Assembly (NCBI GenBank): GCA_019634245.1
Contig: JAHQVR010000322.1
Location: 1 to 19,629 of the forward strand
Source of the DNA: Gammaproteobacteria bacterium
GTDB lineage: Bacteria; Pseudomonadota; Gammaproteobacteria; Granulosicoccales; Granulosicoccaceae
Length of the DNA: 19,629 bases
Reading direction: 5' to 3'
Shown here: one piece after another, positions 8,137 through 14,554 of the stretch
Position numbering within the stretch: position 1 is the first letter of the stretch
How the letters are laid out: every line of letters starts with the position of its first letter
Position numbers and translations under genes: made by a program
The notes under the pieces: model-generated
The model's database searches: none
Seen by the model: the letters and a program-made list of their open reading frames with translations, nothing else
Told to the model about the DNA's origin: nothing

Positions 8137-8901
8137 CTATTCAACAAATTGAACCTTTCCCCATCGCTCAGGCATATGCATATTGATTGCTCCTTGCGGA
8201 CTCCAAACCCAATTATCTTCCGGATGCTCTTGCTCCTCTGGGTTTAAACACTCACTTGAACGAGACCCGGGTGGAGGTACTCTCTTGTACTGTCCATCGA
8301 CAATTTCATGTTGCCATTGCACTCTGGAAAAATTGACCCGCCATACAGCATTCACCACAGGTGGTGACAAGCCCTGCTTGTGGTACTGCGTCAAGCCAGC
8401 CCAGGGGATGGCTACTGTGACTGACCAGCCTTCATCAGTATCTCCAGGGTCATTGAGTGTGCCGGATACCCCGATGGCGCTTATCAAACCATTAATGTTG
8501 CACCCCAGTACCGGTTTACCGCCATCTTTGTAGGGTTTTGGTAGGCTGAGCTCCCAAATGGTACCTAAAGCATTAATCTCAAATTCGTAGTAAGACAATC
8601 CGTCGCCATCCGGATCGATGAATATCTCAAAATCATTGTCTTCGAACATCTGAGCATTTTTCTTAGTGATGGTGCCCCAAACATGCGGTTCTTCCATCAA
8701 TGCACCTACATAAAAATACTCATCATCCCAACCCATCTTCACCTTTGACCAAAAGCGAGGTTTTAACTCTTCATTCCCAGTGATGTCCACAAACTCATCG
8801 GTCCAAGGTAGCTCTTCCCAGCCCTTTCCTGTGAGAAACCCTTTTAGCTTTGGTTTCTCAGACACTCGTTGACATCGGTACTCTTTACACGGAGGCGCCA
8901 T
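8137..8901 (-). CDS. carbohydrate-binding family 9-like (DOMON-type) protein
   Basis: A 254-residue single-domain protein matching the CBM9-like family. Features are LPWTDEFVDI (31-40), VKMGWDDEYFYVGALMEEPHVWG (split as VKMGWDDEYF and ALMEEPHVWG), NDFEIFIDPDGDG (89-101), YYEFEINALGTIWEL, and GWSVTVAIPWAGL (158-170). Such proteins bind sugars, and related domains sit in extracellular glycosidases or stand alone. The ATG at 8901 has AGGA about nine bases upstream. The open frame extends to 8934, but that extension looks non-native. No signal peptide is apparent, which is unusual and suggests cytoplasmic location or a missing upstream start. A perfect 18-bp palindrome lies 47 bp upstream. It converges with the secreted protein gene, with a 31-bp gap. 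Function is inferred from the fold only. Confidence 0.85.
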   Translation of the reverse strand: MAPPCKEYRCQRVSEKPKLKGFLTGKGWEELPWTDEFVDITGNEELKPRFWSKVKMGWDDEYFYVGALMEEPHVWGTITKKNAQMFEDNDFEIFIDPDGDGLSYYEFEINALGTIWELSLPKPYKDGGKPVLGCNINGLISAIGVSGTLNDPGDTDEGWSVTVAIPWAGLTQYHKQGLSPPVVNAVWRVNFSRVQWQHEIVDGQYKRVPPPGSRSSECLNPEEQEHPEDNWVWSPQGAINMHMPERWGKVQFVE

Positions 8902-8945
8902 TTCGTGGAATCCTAGTGAATTACAGCTGCACAATTCTTAAACAT

Positions 8946-9071
8946 TTACTCTACACGTGTAGAGTCGTGAATCCGATTGTAATCTCCCAGTGTAATCACT
9001 AACTGGTTATCAACCCACCCATGCTCATGTGCAGGCACAATAATCGTACCCCAACTATGATACAAATAGCT
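8946..9071 (-). pseudogene. possible short remnant coding frame
   Basis: On the minus strand, 41 codons are open between stops at 9072-9074 and 8946-8948. The translation is protein-like (for example SWGTIIVPAHEHGWVDNQ, then ITLGDYNRI). It has no ATG. Only TTG at 9065 or GTG could start it, without a convincing ribosome site. Its last codons lie inside the 18-bp palindrome. I do not recognise the family. It may be a gene remnant or chance. Confidence 0.2.
8948..8965. promoter_or_regulatory. perfect 18-bp palindrome, candidate operator of the CBM9-like gene
   Basis: ACTCTACACGTGTAGAGT reads identically on both strands and ends 47 bp before the ATG of the CBM9-like gene. It is not followed by a T-run on either strand, so a terminator is unlikely. 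The position suits an operator for a dimeric regulator. No regulator gene is adjacent and the protein that would bind is unknown. Confidence 0.5.
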
Positions 9072-9106
9072 TTAGCCACATAATTTGTCTTCCTAACAGA
9101 TTCCCA

Positions 9107-9922
9107 CTATCGATACCAAGCCTCTAGTTCTTCATAATTCATCGCTTCGTGTACAAAATTAAAGGTACCCGAATCTGCCAACTCTTTAATTGCCGAGATG
9201 GCTTTTCCGTACACCAATTGGGCGATAGATGAGCCTATGCTCACTCGCCTGACCCCGAGCTCTCTCAGCTCATCGAGACCAAAAGTGATACTGGGCGACG
9301 ACATAACCACATTCACGGGTTTACTGACCGATTGCATTAATCGCTCAATATCCTGAAGATCATTCATCCCTGGTGCAAACAGCACATCAGCACCAGCGGA
9401 TTCAAATGCTTGCAGTCTTTTAATCACTGCATCCGGATCTTTCTCATTCCATAGAAATTTTTCACACCGAGCGGTTAAGACAAAATCGAAATCAAATGTA
9501 AGCCGTGCTTCATGCGCGGCCTGAATCCTCTCAACGGCCAGACTGCTATCGTAAATGGGTGACTGCGGATCGCCGGAGTAGTCTTCAATTGAGCAGCCCG
9601 CAACACCGGTTGTACCGACGTCTGTGATCAGTTCAGCTACCGCGTCCGGAGCATCGCAATAGCCATTTTCAAGATCTGCTGAGACGGGCAGCGACGTAGC
9701 GGCGGCTATCTCACGACAATGTCTTATGGCTTCCTCTCTGGTAACCTGACCGTCGGGTTTTCCGATTGCATAGGCCATGCCTCCGCTAGTAGTGGCCAAC
9801 GCTTTAAAGCCGAGTTGTGAAAAAATGCGCGTAGAACCGATATCCCAGGGATTTGGCATCACAAAGAGCTCGTTGTTTCGGTGCAACTGAGCAAATTCGC
9901 TGAATTTTTTTGCAATAGTCAT
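9107..9922 (-). CDS. isocitrate lyase/PEP mutase-family protein
   Basis: A 271-residue TIM-barrel enzyme of the isocitrate lyase/phosphoenolpyruvate mutase superfamily. Visible motifs are MPNPWDIGSTRIF (22-34), TTSGGMAYAIG (44-54), the Mg-binding SADLENGY (81-88), GCSIEDYSG (109-117), VLTARCEKFL (148-157), and AGADVLFAPGM (176-186). Members cleave or form carbon-carbon or carbon-phosphorus bonds at pyruvyl or oxaloacetyl units (2-methylisocitrate lyase, oxaloacetate decarboxylase, phosphonopyruvate enzymes). The KKCGH motif of true isocitrate lyase is absent. The ATG at 9922 gives the usual family start. The frame extends to 9970 but with non-family residues. The ribosome site is weak. It lies upstream of the CBM9-like gene on the same strand. 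The exact reaction is not determinable from the sequence. Confidence 0.88.
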   Translation of the reverse strand: MTIAKKFSEFAQLHRNNELFVMPNPWDIGSTRIFSQLGFKALATTSGGMAYAIGKPDGQVTREEAIRHCREIAAATSLPVSADLENGYCDAPDAVAELITDVGTTGVAGCSIEDYSGDPQSPIYDSSLAVERIQAAHEARLTFDFDFVLTARCEKFLWNEKDPDAVIKRLQAFESAGADVLFAPGMNDLQDIERLMQSVSKPVNVVMSSPSITFGLDELRELGVRRVSIGSSIAQLVYGKAISAIKELADSGTFNFVHEAMNYEELEAWYR

Positions 9923-10106
9923 AAGAACACCACTTCTGAGTTGGTCAGGGAAAACGATCGATTCAATCATCGATTGGTCGAACGCTATTACCAGTATTCA
10001 TCTGTCGTGCAGTGATCATCTCTGTTTTAGCGTTCTTACTATGCTCTGAAGATTAGCACCAACGATCTGACTTTTTAGCCTCCTATTTTGAAAACAGCCA
10101 TGACTG

Positions 10107-10124
10107 CTGACAACACGCTGTCAG
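10107..10124. repeat. inverted repeat upstream of the small gene
   Basis: CTGACA (10107-10112) and TGTCAG (10119-10124) are perfect 6-bp arms separated by ACACGC. They lie 39 bp before the start of the small plus-strand gene and 184 bp upstream of the minus-strand PEP mutase-family gene. It could be an operator or a short hairpin in the leader. Arms this short can arise by chance. Confidence 0.3.
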
Positions 10125-10163
10125 TTGGGTAACGACATAATAGCTAATAACGGAGGATGCACC

Positions 10164-10460
10164 ATGACGCACTACGATCACGCCACCGAATTAGCTTTAA
10201 AATCTCTCGGGCACTCGAAGCCTAGACAGCTTCGTACTTGGGAACTGGAACAGGAAGCTGCACTAGAGCGATATATCTCAGAGCACAAAAAAGGTAAACG
10301 GCATCGCCCTCAAGCATCGTTCAGGCTTGTTAGACTCTCCGCGTTACTAATTAGACGCATACTGAAGCGAAGTGGTCGTACCTATCCTCTAGAGGTAGAC
10401 AACGCCAATTCAATGCCTCGTAATTCGGCAAGACCTTTTAAACGTCCAATCGCGGGGTAG
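10164..10460 (+). CDS. small uncharacterised basic protein
   Basis: A 98-residue frame starting at an ATG that has a very good Shine-Dalgarno (CGGAGG, seven bases upstream), the main evidence that it is real. The protein is soluble and basic, with a helical charged N-terminal half (LRTWELEQEAALERYISEHKKG) and an Arg/Lys-rich centre (RLVRLSALLIRRILKRSGR). There are no Cys pairs, signal peptide or recognised domain. It might bind nucleic acid, but that is only composition. Its last 79 bp overlap the 3' end of uxuA on the opposite strand, so the C-terminal part may be unconstrained or the gene may be shorter in relatives. I do not recognise the family. Confidence 0.5.
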   Translation: MTHYDHATELALKSLGHSKPRQLRTWELEQEAALERYISEHKKGKRHRPQASFRLVRLSALLIRRILKRSGRTYPLEVDNANSMPRNSARPFKRPIAG

Positions 10461-11587
10461 CCTGGTTGAGAGTTACGGCCAAGATCCGATACTATTTCCT
10501 GACCATGATCGGGCCGAAAAGGAATTTCAGCATTGGGAAGCTGGTGTTCTCGCCGACGGGCTTCTTCGTTGAGCACCGCCTGCACCAGAGCCACCATGTC
10601 TGTTTCACCTTCTAGATGAGCGGCTTCGTGGAATGATAATTTATCGCCTTTAGATTCACGTTTGATATTGCGCAAATGCAGAAAATGTACGCGATCCCCG
10701 AGCCGTTCCATCATTCCTGGTAAATCATTGTCTTTTCTCACACCGAGAGAGCCAGAACAAAGAGTGATGCCAACTGCCGGTGAATTTAACGTTTCGGTTA
10801 GCCATCGGTAATCATGTTCAGTGGACATGATGCGCGGCAAACCAAGCAGTGGAAAAGGCGGATCGTCAGGATGACAGCTTAAGGTCATGCCCAGCTCTTC
10901 CGCTACCGGCACTACTTGCTCGAGAAAATCGACCAAATGCTGTCGGAGCCTTTCAGCATCAATGCCGTTATAGTCGTCAAGTGCGTCTAGCAAAGTAGCC
11001 GTGGAGTAGCTTTCTTCAGCGCCGGGTAGCCCTGCAAGAATATTCGATACCAGGCCCTTTTTGGCTGCTGAATCCATAGATTCAAAGCGTTCCGCAGCTT
11101 CTGCACTCACTTCGTCAGAAAAATCCTTTTCAGCACCCGGTCTATTCAGAATGTGGATATCAAACAAGGCAAAATCCACCAGATCAAAGCGCATACACAG
11201 TGCGCCATCGGGGAGAGCGTGTCTTAATTCCGTCCGAGTCCAATCCAACACCGGCATAAAGTTGTAACAGATGTTGGTGATGCCACAGGCAGCAATATTT
11301 CGAAGACTTTGTCGATAGGCCTCTATGTGCGCTTTCCAATCTCCGGTTTGCCGCTTAATGTCTTCTGACACTGGCAGGCTTTCAACCACGGTCCAGGTTA
11401 ATCCACTGTTTGAATCTGCAGAGTTTTTCGTCACAATGGTCTGGCGCTCTTGGACCTCCTCCAATGGCCATACCGCACCATTAGGCACATGGTGTAACGC
11501 TGTGACCACCTCCTGGACACCTGCCTGCACCATATGGTCAATAGAGACAGTATCATTAGGACCAAACCAGCGCCATGTTTGTTTCAT
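10382..11587 (-). CDS. uxuA: mannonate dehydratase
   Basis: A 401-residue protein, normal for UxuA (about 390-405). It converts D-mannonate to 2-keto-3-deoxy-D-gluconate in the cytoplasm, a step of glucuronate catabolism. Signatures include MKQTWRWFGPNDTVS at the N-terminus, ICYNFMPVLDWTRTEL (106-121), the metal-site segment TLSCHPDDPPFPLLGLPRI (235-253), CSGSLGVR (277-284), HFLHLRNI (301-308), SFHEAAHLEGETDMV (318-332), RPDHG (358-362) and the terminal GYPAIGRLKGLAELRGIEL. The ATG at 11587 gives the family N-terminus, though its ribosome site is weak. It follows the SDR gene by 26 bp on the same strand and probably shares its transcript. The assignment is secure. The source of mannonate (glucuronate via fructuronate) is known for the family but not shown here. 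Confidence 0.96.
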   Translation of the reverse strand: MKQTWRWFGPNDTVSIDHMVQAGVQEVVTALHHVPNGAVWPLEEVQERQTIVTKNSADSNSGLTWTVVESLPVSEDIKRQTGDWKAHIEAYRQSLRNIAACGITNICYNFMPVLDWTRTELRHALPDGALCMRFDLVDFALFDIHILNRPGAEKDFSDEVSAEAAERFESMDSAAKKGLVSNILAGLPGAEESYSTATLLDALDDYNGIDAERLRQHLVDFLEQVVPVAEELGMTLSCHPDDPPFPLLGLPRIMSTEHDYRWLTETLNSPAVGITLCSGSLGVRKDNDLPGMMERLGDRVHFLHLRNIKRESKGDKLSFHEAAHLEGETDMVALVQAVLNEEARRREHQLPNAEIPFRPDHGQEIVSDLGRNSQPGYPAIGRLKGLAELRGIELALSTSRG

Positions 11588-11613
11588 TGAGTGCTCGCTT
11601 AGTTAAGACTATT

Positions 11614-12396
11614 TTAAAGATACTCTACGTTGCCACAAATACTGATGGCTTGACCGGATATAGACGATCCTTGATAAGAACACAGAAACAGCGCTTGGTT
11701 AGCAATGTCCTGGGCCGTCACCATTTTTCGCAACGAGACCTGTTGAAGATACTGTGCCTCCATCTCATCGTAACTGAGGTTTTGAACCTCTGCTCGGGCC
11801 GCGATAACTTTTTCAATTCGTGGACCTGCGACGATTCCGGGTAGCAAGGCATTGACTCTAACGCCTTGTGGGCCAAGTTCGATAGCCAGACTCTTCACCA
11901 ACCCCACAATGGCCCATTTACTGGCGGCATATGGGGTTCGATAGGCGTAACCAAGCCGACCCGCAGCAGAAGACAAGCAAATCAGCGAGGCATTTTTTGA
12001 TTGCTTCAGCAGCGGTACTGCCAAACGAGCACAGTAGAATTGCCCATTTAAATTAACATTAATCGTTTCAACCCAATCCGCCGATGACAACTCCTCGATA
12101 TTACCGGTGGGTCCGGCAATCCCGGCATTGTTAACCAGTACATCCAAGCCGAAGAATCGTTGTTCAACATCGGCAAACAGCTGATTTACTTGGTTCTCAT
12201 CAGAGACGTCACAAAGGCTTACCCCCCAATCGCTATGCTCATTTGCACATTGCTCCAAAGCGGGTTCTGAAATATCGCAAATATGGACCTTTGCGCCAGC
12301 AGCACTCAACGTTTCAGCAATGGCTAACCCGATACCCGATGCTCCTGCGGTGACTAATACTCTTAGCCCGGCCTCGATTCCAATAGGTGTTGTCAT
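11614..12396 (-). CDS. short-chain dehydrogenase/reductase, possible fructuronate reductase
   Basis: A 260-residue classical SDR. It has the nucleotide-binding TAGASGIG (16-23), where TGG/TGA is more usual, then NNAG (89-92), and the catalytic Ser (142/143 in CLSSAAG), Tyr156 and Lys160 in YAASK. It oxidises or reduces a hydroxyl/keto group with NAD(P). Position directly upstream of uxuA (26-bp gap, same strand) suggests it provides mannonate by reducing fructuronate, as the SDR-type UxuB does in Bacillus. The sequence alone does not prove this, and other sugar-acid dehydrogenases are possible. AGAGG lies six bases before the ATG at 12396, a good ribosome site. It is the first gene of the pair, with a 131-bp region upstream containing candidate regulatory repeats. 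Confidence 0.92.
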   Translation of the reverse strand: MTTPIGIEAGLRVLVTAGASGIGLAIAETLSAAGAKVHICDISEPALEQCANEHSDWGVSLCDVSDENQVNQLFADVEQRFFGLDVLVNNAGIAGPTGNIEELSSADWVETINVNLNGQFYCARLAVPLLKQSKNASLICLSSAAGRLGYAYRTPYAASKWAIVGLVKSLAIELGPQGVRVNALLPGIVAGPRIEKVIAARAEVQNLSYDEMEAQYLQQVSLRKMVTAQDIANQALFLCSYQGSSISGQAISICGNVEYL

Positions 12397-12408
12397 GGCT
12401 GACCTCTT

Positions 12409-12458
12409 CTATCTACAAAGGTAATGGCTTGTGTGGTAACAATTTTTGGTATAGATAG
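12409..12458. promoter_or_regulatory. nested inverted repeats upstream of SDR-uxuA, candidate operator
   Basis: CTATCTA (12409-12415) and TAGATAG (12452-12458) form perfect outer arms. Almost concentric with them is TTGTGTGGTAACAA (12429-12442), whose ends TTGT and ACAA are also inverted. On the minus strand a weak TTGTCG/TACAGT pair with a 16-bp spacer lies just upstream of this block. An operator for a uronate-responsive regulator would fit, but no regulator is encoded nearby. Confidence 0.27.
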
Positions 12459-12527
12459 ACTGTATCATTTCTTTAACGGGCGACAACCCAAGTCTAGAGT
12501 CTATACGAGCATTGGCTGTATCCAATG

Positions 12528-12851
12528 TTAGACGTCAAGCATTAGTTTCAGCGGTTTTCTCATACCTGCAATTTTGCACGCCTGTTGCCCGTATCCATAC
12601 GGGAACAAGGAGTACAGATACCCCCTTGTACCCTGTTCTTTCCCTACTTGTTCCTTTAGATATTTAAGCGCATGTCTCGTCTCTGGAACAGTTTGGCGGT
12701 CGTCAAAATAGTCTCGTATGAATAAAATGACTAGCCAGTGATGGTCATCGAGTACGATATTCTCTTCGATGGCAACGGCGTCCGCAAATTCTTCCGACCA
12801 ATCTGCCGGATCTAACAGATACCCCTCGTTGTCTCTTGGCAGTTCGCTCAT
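12528..12851 (-). CDS. DsrC/TusE-family sulfur relay protein lacking the penultimate Cys
   Basis: A 107-residue protein of the DsrC/TusE family, normal length. Conserved parts are NEGYLLDPADWSEEFA (8-23), DDHHWLVILFIRDYF (35-49), VPETRHALKYL, and YLYSLFPYGYGQQACKIAGM (78-97). Family members carry sulfur as a persulfide: TusE in tRNA 2-thiouridine synthesis, DsrC in dissimilatory sulfur metabolism. In both, the essential Cys is penultimate. Here Cys92 aligns with the second, upstream Cys of DsrC, but the end reads KPLKLMLDV with no Cys, so the position eleven residues after Cys92 is Leu. It is therefore probably a DsrC-like paralogue with altered chemistry or a regulatory role, not a standard TusE. 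No Shine-Dalgarno is visible before the ATG at 12851. It is the last gene of the ldcA-DUF423 run. Confidence 0.9.
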   Translation of the reverse strand: MSELPRDNEGYLLDPADWSEEFADAVAIEENIVLDDHHWLVILFIRDYFDDRQTVPETRHALKYLKEQVGKEQGTRGYLYSLFPYGYGQQACKIAGMRKPLKLMLDV

Positions 12852-12897
12852 GGGAGTTTGCAGTACAAAAATTATGGTGGAATGATCTAAGAGGGTA

Positions 12898-13275
12898 TTA
12901 CGGTAGATAACGGGATGCCGGCATCCGCCAAACCGATAGGCAAAACAGCCCCCAACCCACTAGAAAGCATACACCGCCAATGGGTGTGATGATTCCAAGC
13001 TGAGTGTTACCGGTTATCGCCATGCAGTACAAGCTGCCGCTGAATAATAAAATGCCTGCTATAAAAAAACTTGCTGCGATACTTTGCGTCTTAGTGGGTA
13101 AAAGGCCACAGGCTAGCAATGCCAAGCCGTGTGACATCTGGTAAAAAACACCCGTATCCAGCCAGCCCTTTCCCTGCTCAGTGAGTATCGGTTTCAGTGC
13201 GTGCGCTCCAAAAGCTCCAATGAGAATCGCCGACGCACAGCATAGGCTTCCAGCGAGAAGCATCCATTTAGTCAA
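12898..13275 (-). CDS. DUF423 family inner-membrane protein
   Basis: A 125-residue protein with four predicted membrane helices. It begins MTKWMLLAGSLCCASAILIG and contains the family hallmark GAFGAHALKPIL (20-31), WLDTGVFYQMSHGLALL (38-54) and GGVCFLVGWGLF near the C-terminus. Its length matches DUF423 (YgdD-like) proteins, whose function is unknown. The start is a TTG at 13275, preceded by GAGGG about ten bases upstream. The ATG at 13263 would have no ribosome site and would trim the first helix. It begins 21 bp after ldcA and is followed 46 bp later by the DsrC-like gene, so the three are probably one operon. Confidence 0.92.
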   Translation of the reverse strand: MTKWMLLAGSLCCASAILIGAFGAHALKPILTEQGKGWLDTGVFYQMSHGLALLACGLLPTKTQSIAASFFIAGILLFSGSLYCMAITGNTQLGIITPIGGVCFLVGWGLFCLSVWRMPASRYLP

Positions 13276-13296
13276 TGTTAGTTATCCCTCTCAAAT

Positions 13297-14229
13297 TCAG
13301 TATACGATTGGCTGGATGGTAAGCGTTCCCTTGTCGGTATCTAGTGCGGCAACAGAACCCAATGGCAGTGCGTATTGATCGGGATCGCCATTGTCATCGG
13401 TTAGATCGTGACCAGCATCTATTCCACCTAATACTGGCACGTTCAGCATCCCCAAACGATCATTTAAAACATCAATAATTGTCCATCCGCGATCCGTATG
13501 GCCTTTAAGACATTCAAAAGAGCCCAGCACCACACCAACAACGCCATCCAATGCACCAGAGCGAATAAGCTGTGTCAGGTAACGATCAACAGAACCTAAG
13601 CCACTTCTCTTGTTGTATTCAAGAAACAAAATGGCGCCATGCAACGATGGCATGCGAACGCCGATGGAAGTGGCCACAGATTGAAGATGGCCTCCAATGA
13701 TTCTACCGGTTGCCTGACCGGATATCTTAACACCCGCAGACACAGCCTCTGGATTCACTGACAACGCCAAAGGATCCGTGCTCATAAGTAGATGCTTTAC
13801 AGTGCGTTGAGCATTACTACCCCAAAGACAGCCGTGAACACCGCCTAAGCCACAATGATGAAGCAGAGATAAATGTAAGTAGGTAATATCGCTAAATCCG
13901 ATTAATGGTTTAGGGTCGGACCGAGCGGCAGAAAAATCAATATCGTCTGCGATTCGATACGCACCAGCACCTCCTCTTGTGGTTAGGATAGCTCTCACAT
14001 TCGGATCGTTAAACGCATTGTTTAAATCTTTAAGTCGGTCAGCGTCAGAACCTGCCATGTATCCGTGCTTATCTAGAACATGCTGCCCTACGTCACATCG
14101 TAACCCCCAACTCTCTAGAACACCACTATTCACCGCAATATCGGATTCGGGCGAGTAGCTTGCGGGTGACACCAAGCGAACCAAATCACCTTCTTTTAGG
14201 CGCGGTGAATGGATTAACGAGGTGTTCAT
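13297..14229 (-). CDS. ldcA: LD-carboxypeptidase (peptidase family S66)
   Basis: A 310-residue serine peptidase of family S66, which removes the terminal D-Ala from murein tetrapeptides during cytoplasmic peptidoglycan recycling. Microcin-immunity MccF proteins belong to the same family. Visible are VRLVSPAS (17-24), the ILTTRGGAGAYRI loop (81-93), the nucleophile Ser113 in GFSDIT, the probable Glu204 in LFLEYNKR, and His274 in DAGHD, giving the Ser-His-Glu triad. No signal peptide is present. The ATG at 14229 yields the family N-terminus. The frame stays open to 14280 with a Cys-rich stretch that does not look native. It is the first gene of a run with DUF423 and the DsrC-like gene. The choice between LdcA and MccF-like is not fully resolved, but LdcA is favoured. 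Confidence 0.9.
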   Translation of the reverse strand: MNTSLIHSPRLKEGDLVRLVSPASYSPESDIAVNSGVLESWGLRCDVGQHVLDKHGYMAGSDADRLKDLNNAFNDPNVRAILTTRGGAGAYRIADDIDFSAARSDPKPLIGFSDITYLHLSLLHHCGLGGVHGCLWGSNAQRTVKHLLMSTDPLALSVNPEAVSAGVKISGQATGRIIGGHLQSVATSIGVRMPSLHGAILFLEYNKRSGLGSVDRYLTQLIRSGALDGVVGVVLGSFECLKGHTDRGWTIIDVLNDRLGMLNVPVLGGIDAGHDLTDDNGDPDQYALPLGSVAALDTDKGTLTIQPIVY

Positions 14230-14550
14230 TGGTGTTCCACAACACGATAGTCCACATTCCCCAAATACATGGATTTCCAACGCTTCATTTCCCCCGCCCC
14301 TGGGAGTGGAACTATTTTCCGCAACAAATTGGCAACCGGTTTCCAGTTCTTTCTCCGGATCGTTAGATTAACGCTCATCACTGTATCAAACCTTCTTTCT
14401 CATAAAATAACAATGACCGACGGATTCATGAAGTGCTAATTATATACTGTAGTGCAGTCACAAAAGCGGCAGACTCATTTCTGTAAAAAGTCGATAGCCG
14501 TGAACCGGCATATTTTTTGATGATATAGGCACAGAATCAATGGACCTCCT
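14230..14550. other. divergent intergenic region between ldcA and the unknown gene
   Basis: About 320 bp without a supported gene, presumably holding both divergent promoters. AT-rich blocks occur (CTAATTATATACTGTAG around 14435-14452, and TATTTTTTGATGATATAGG just before the plus-strand gene). An ACTG-TAGTG-CAGT element at about 14446-14458 is too short to be a LexA box. I could not assign confident promoter boxes. Confidence 0.35.
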
Positions 14551-14554
14551 ATGA
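14540..14554 (+). other. possible tiny upstream ORF overlapping the next start codon
   Basis: ATG-GAC-CTC-CTA-TGA encodes MDLL and stops in an ATGA overlap with the ATG at 14551. It covers the place where a Shine-Dalgarno should be. Instead the sequence is CCTCCT, the complement of one. Coupled re-initiation would explain how the downstream gene is translated. It may also be chance. Confidence 0.2.

Noticed and set aside
12898..12960. Multi-gene defence or mobile system in the window
   Set aside because: No nuclease, helicase, transposase, integrase, toxin-antitoxin pair or repeat array could be identified on either strand.
14446..14458. ACTG-TAGTG-CAGT as a LexA/SOS box
   Set aside because: The spacing between the CTG and CAG halves is too short for a LexA site.
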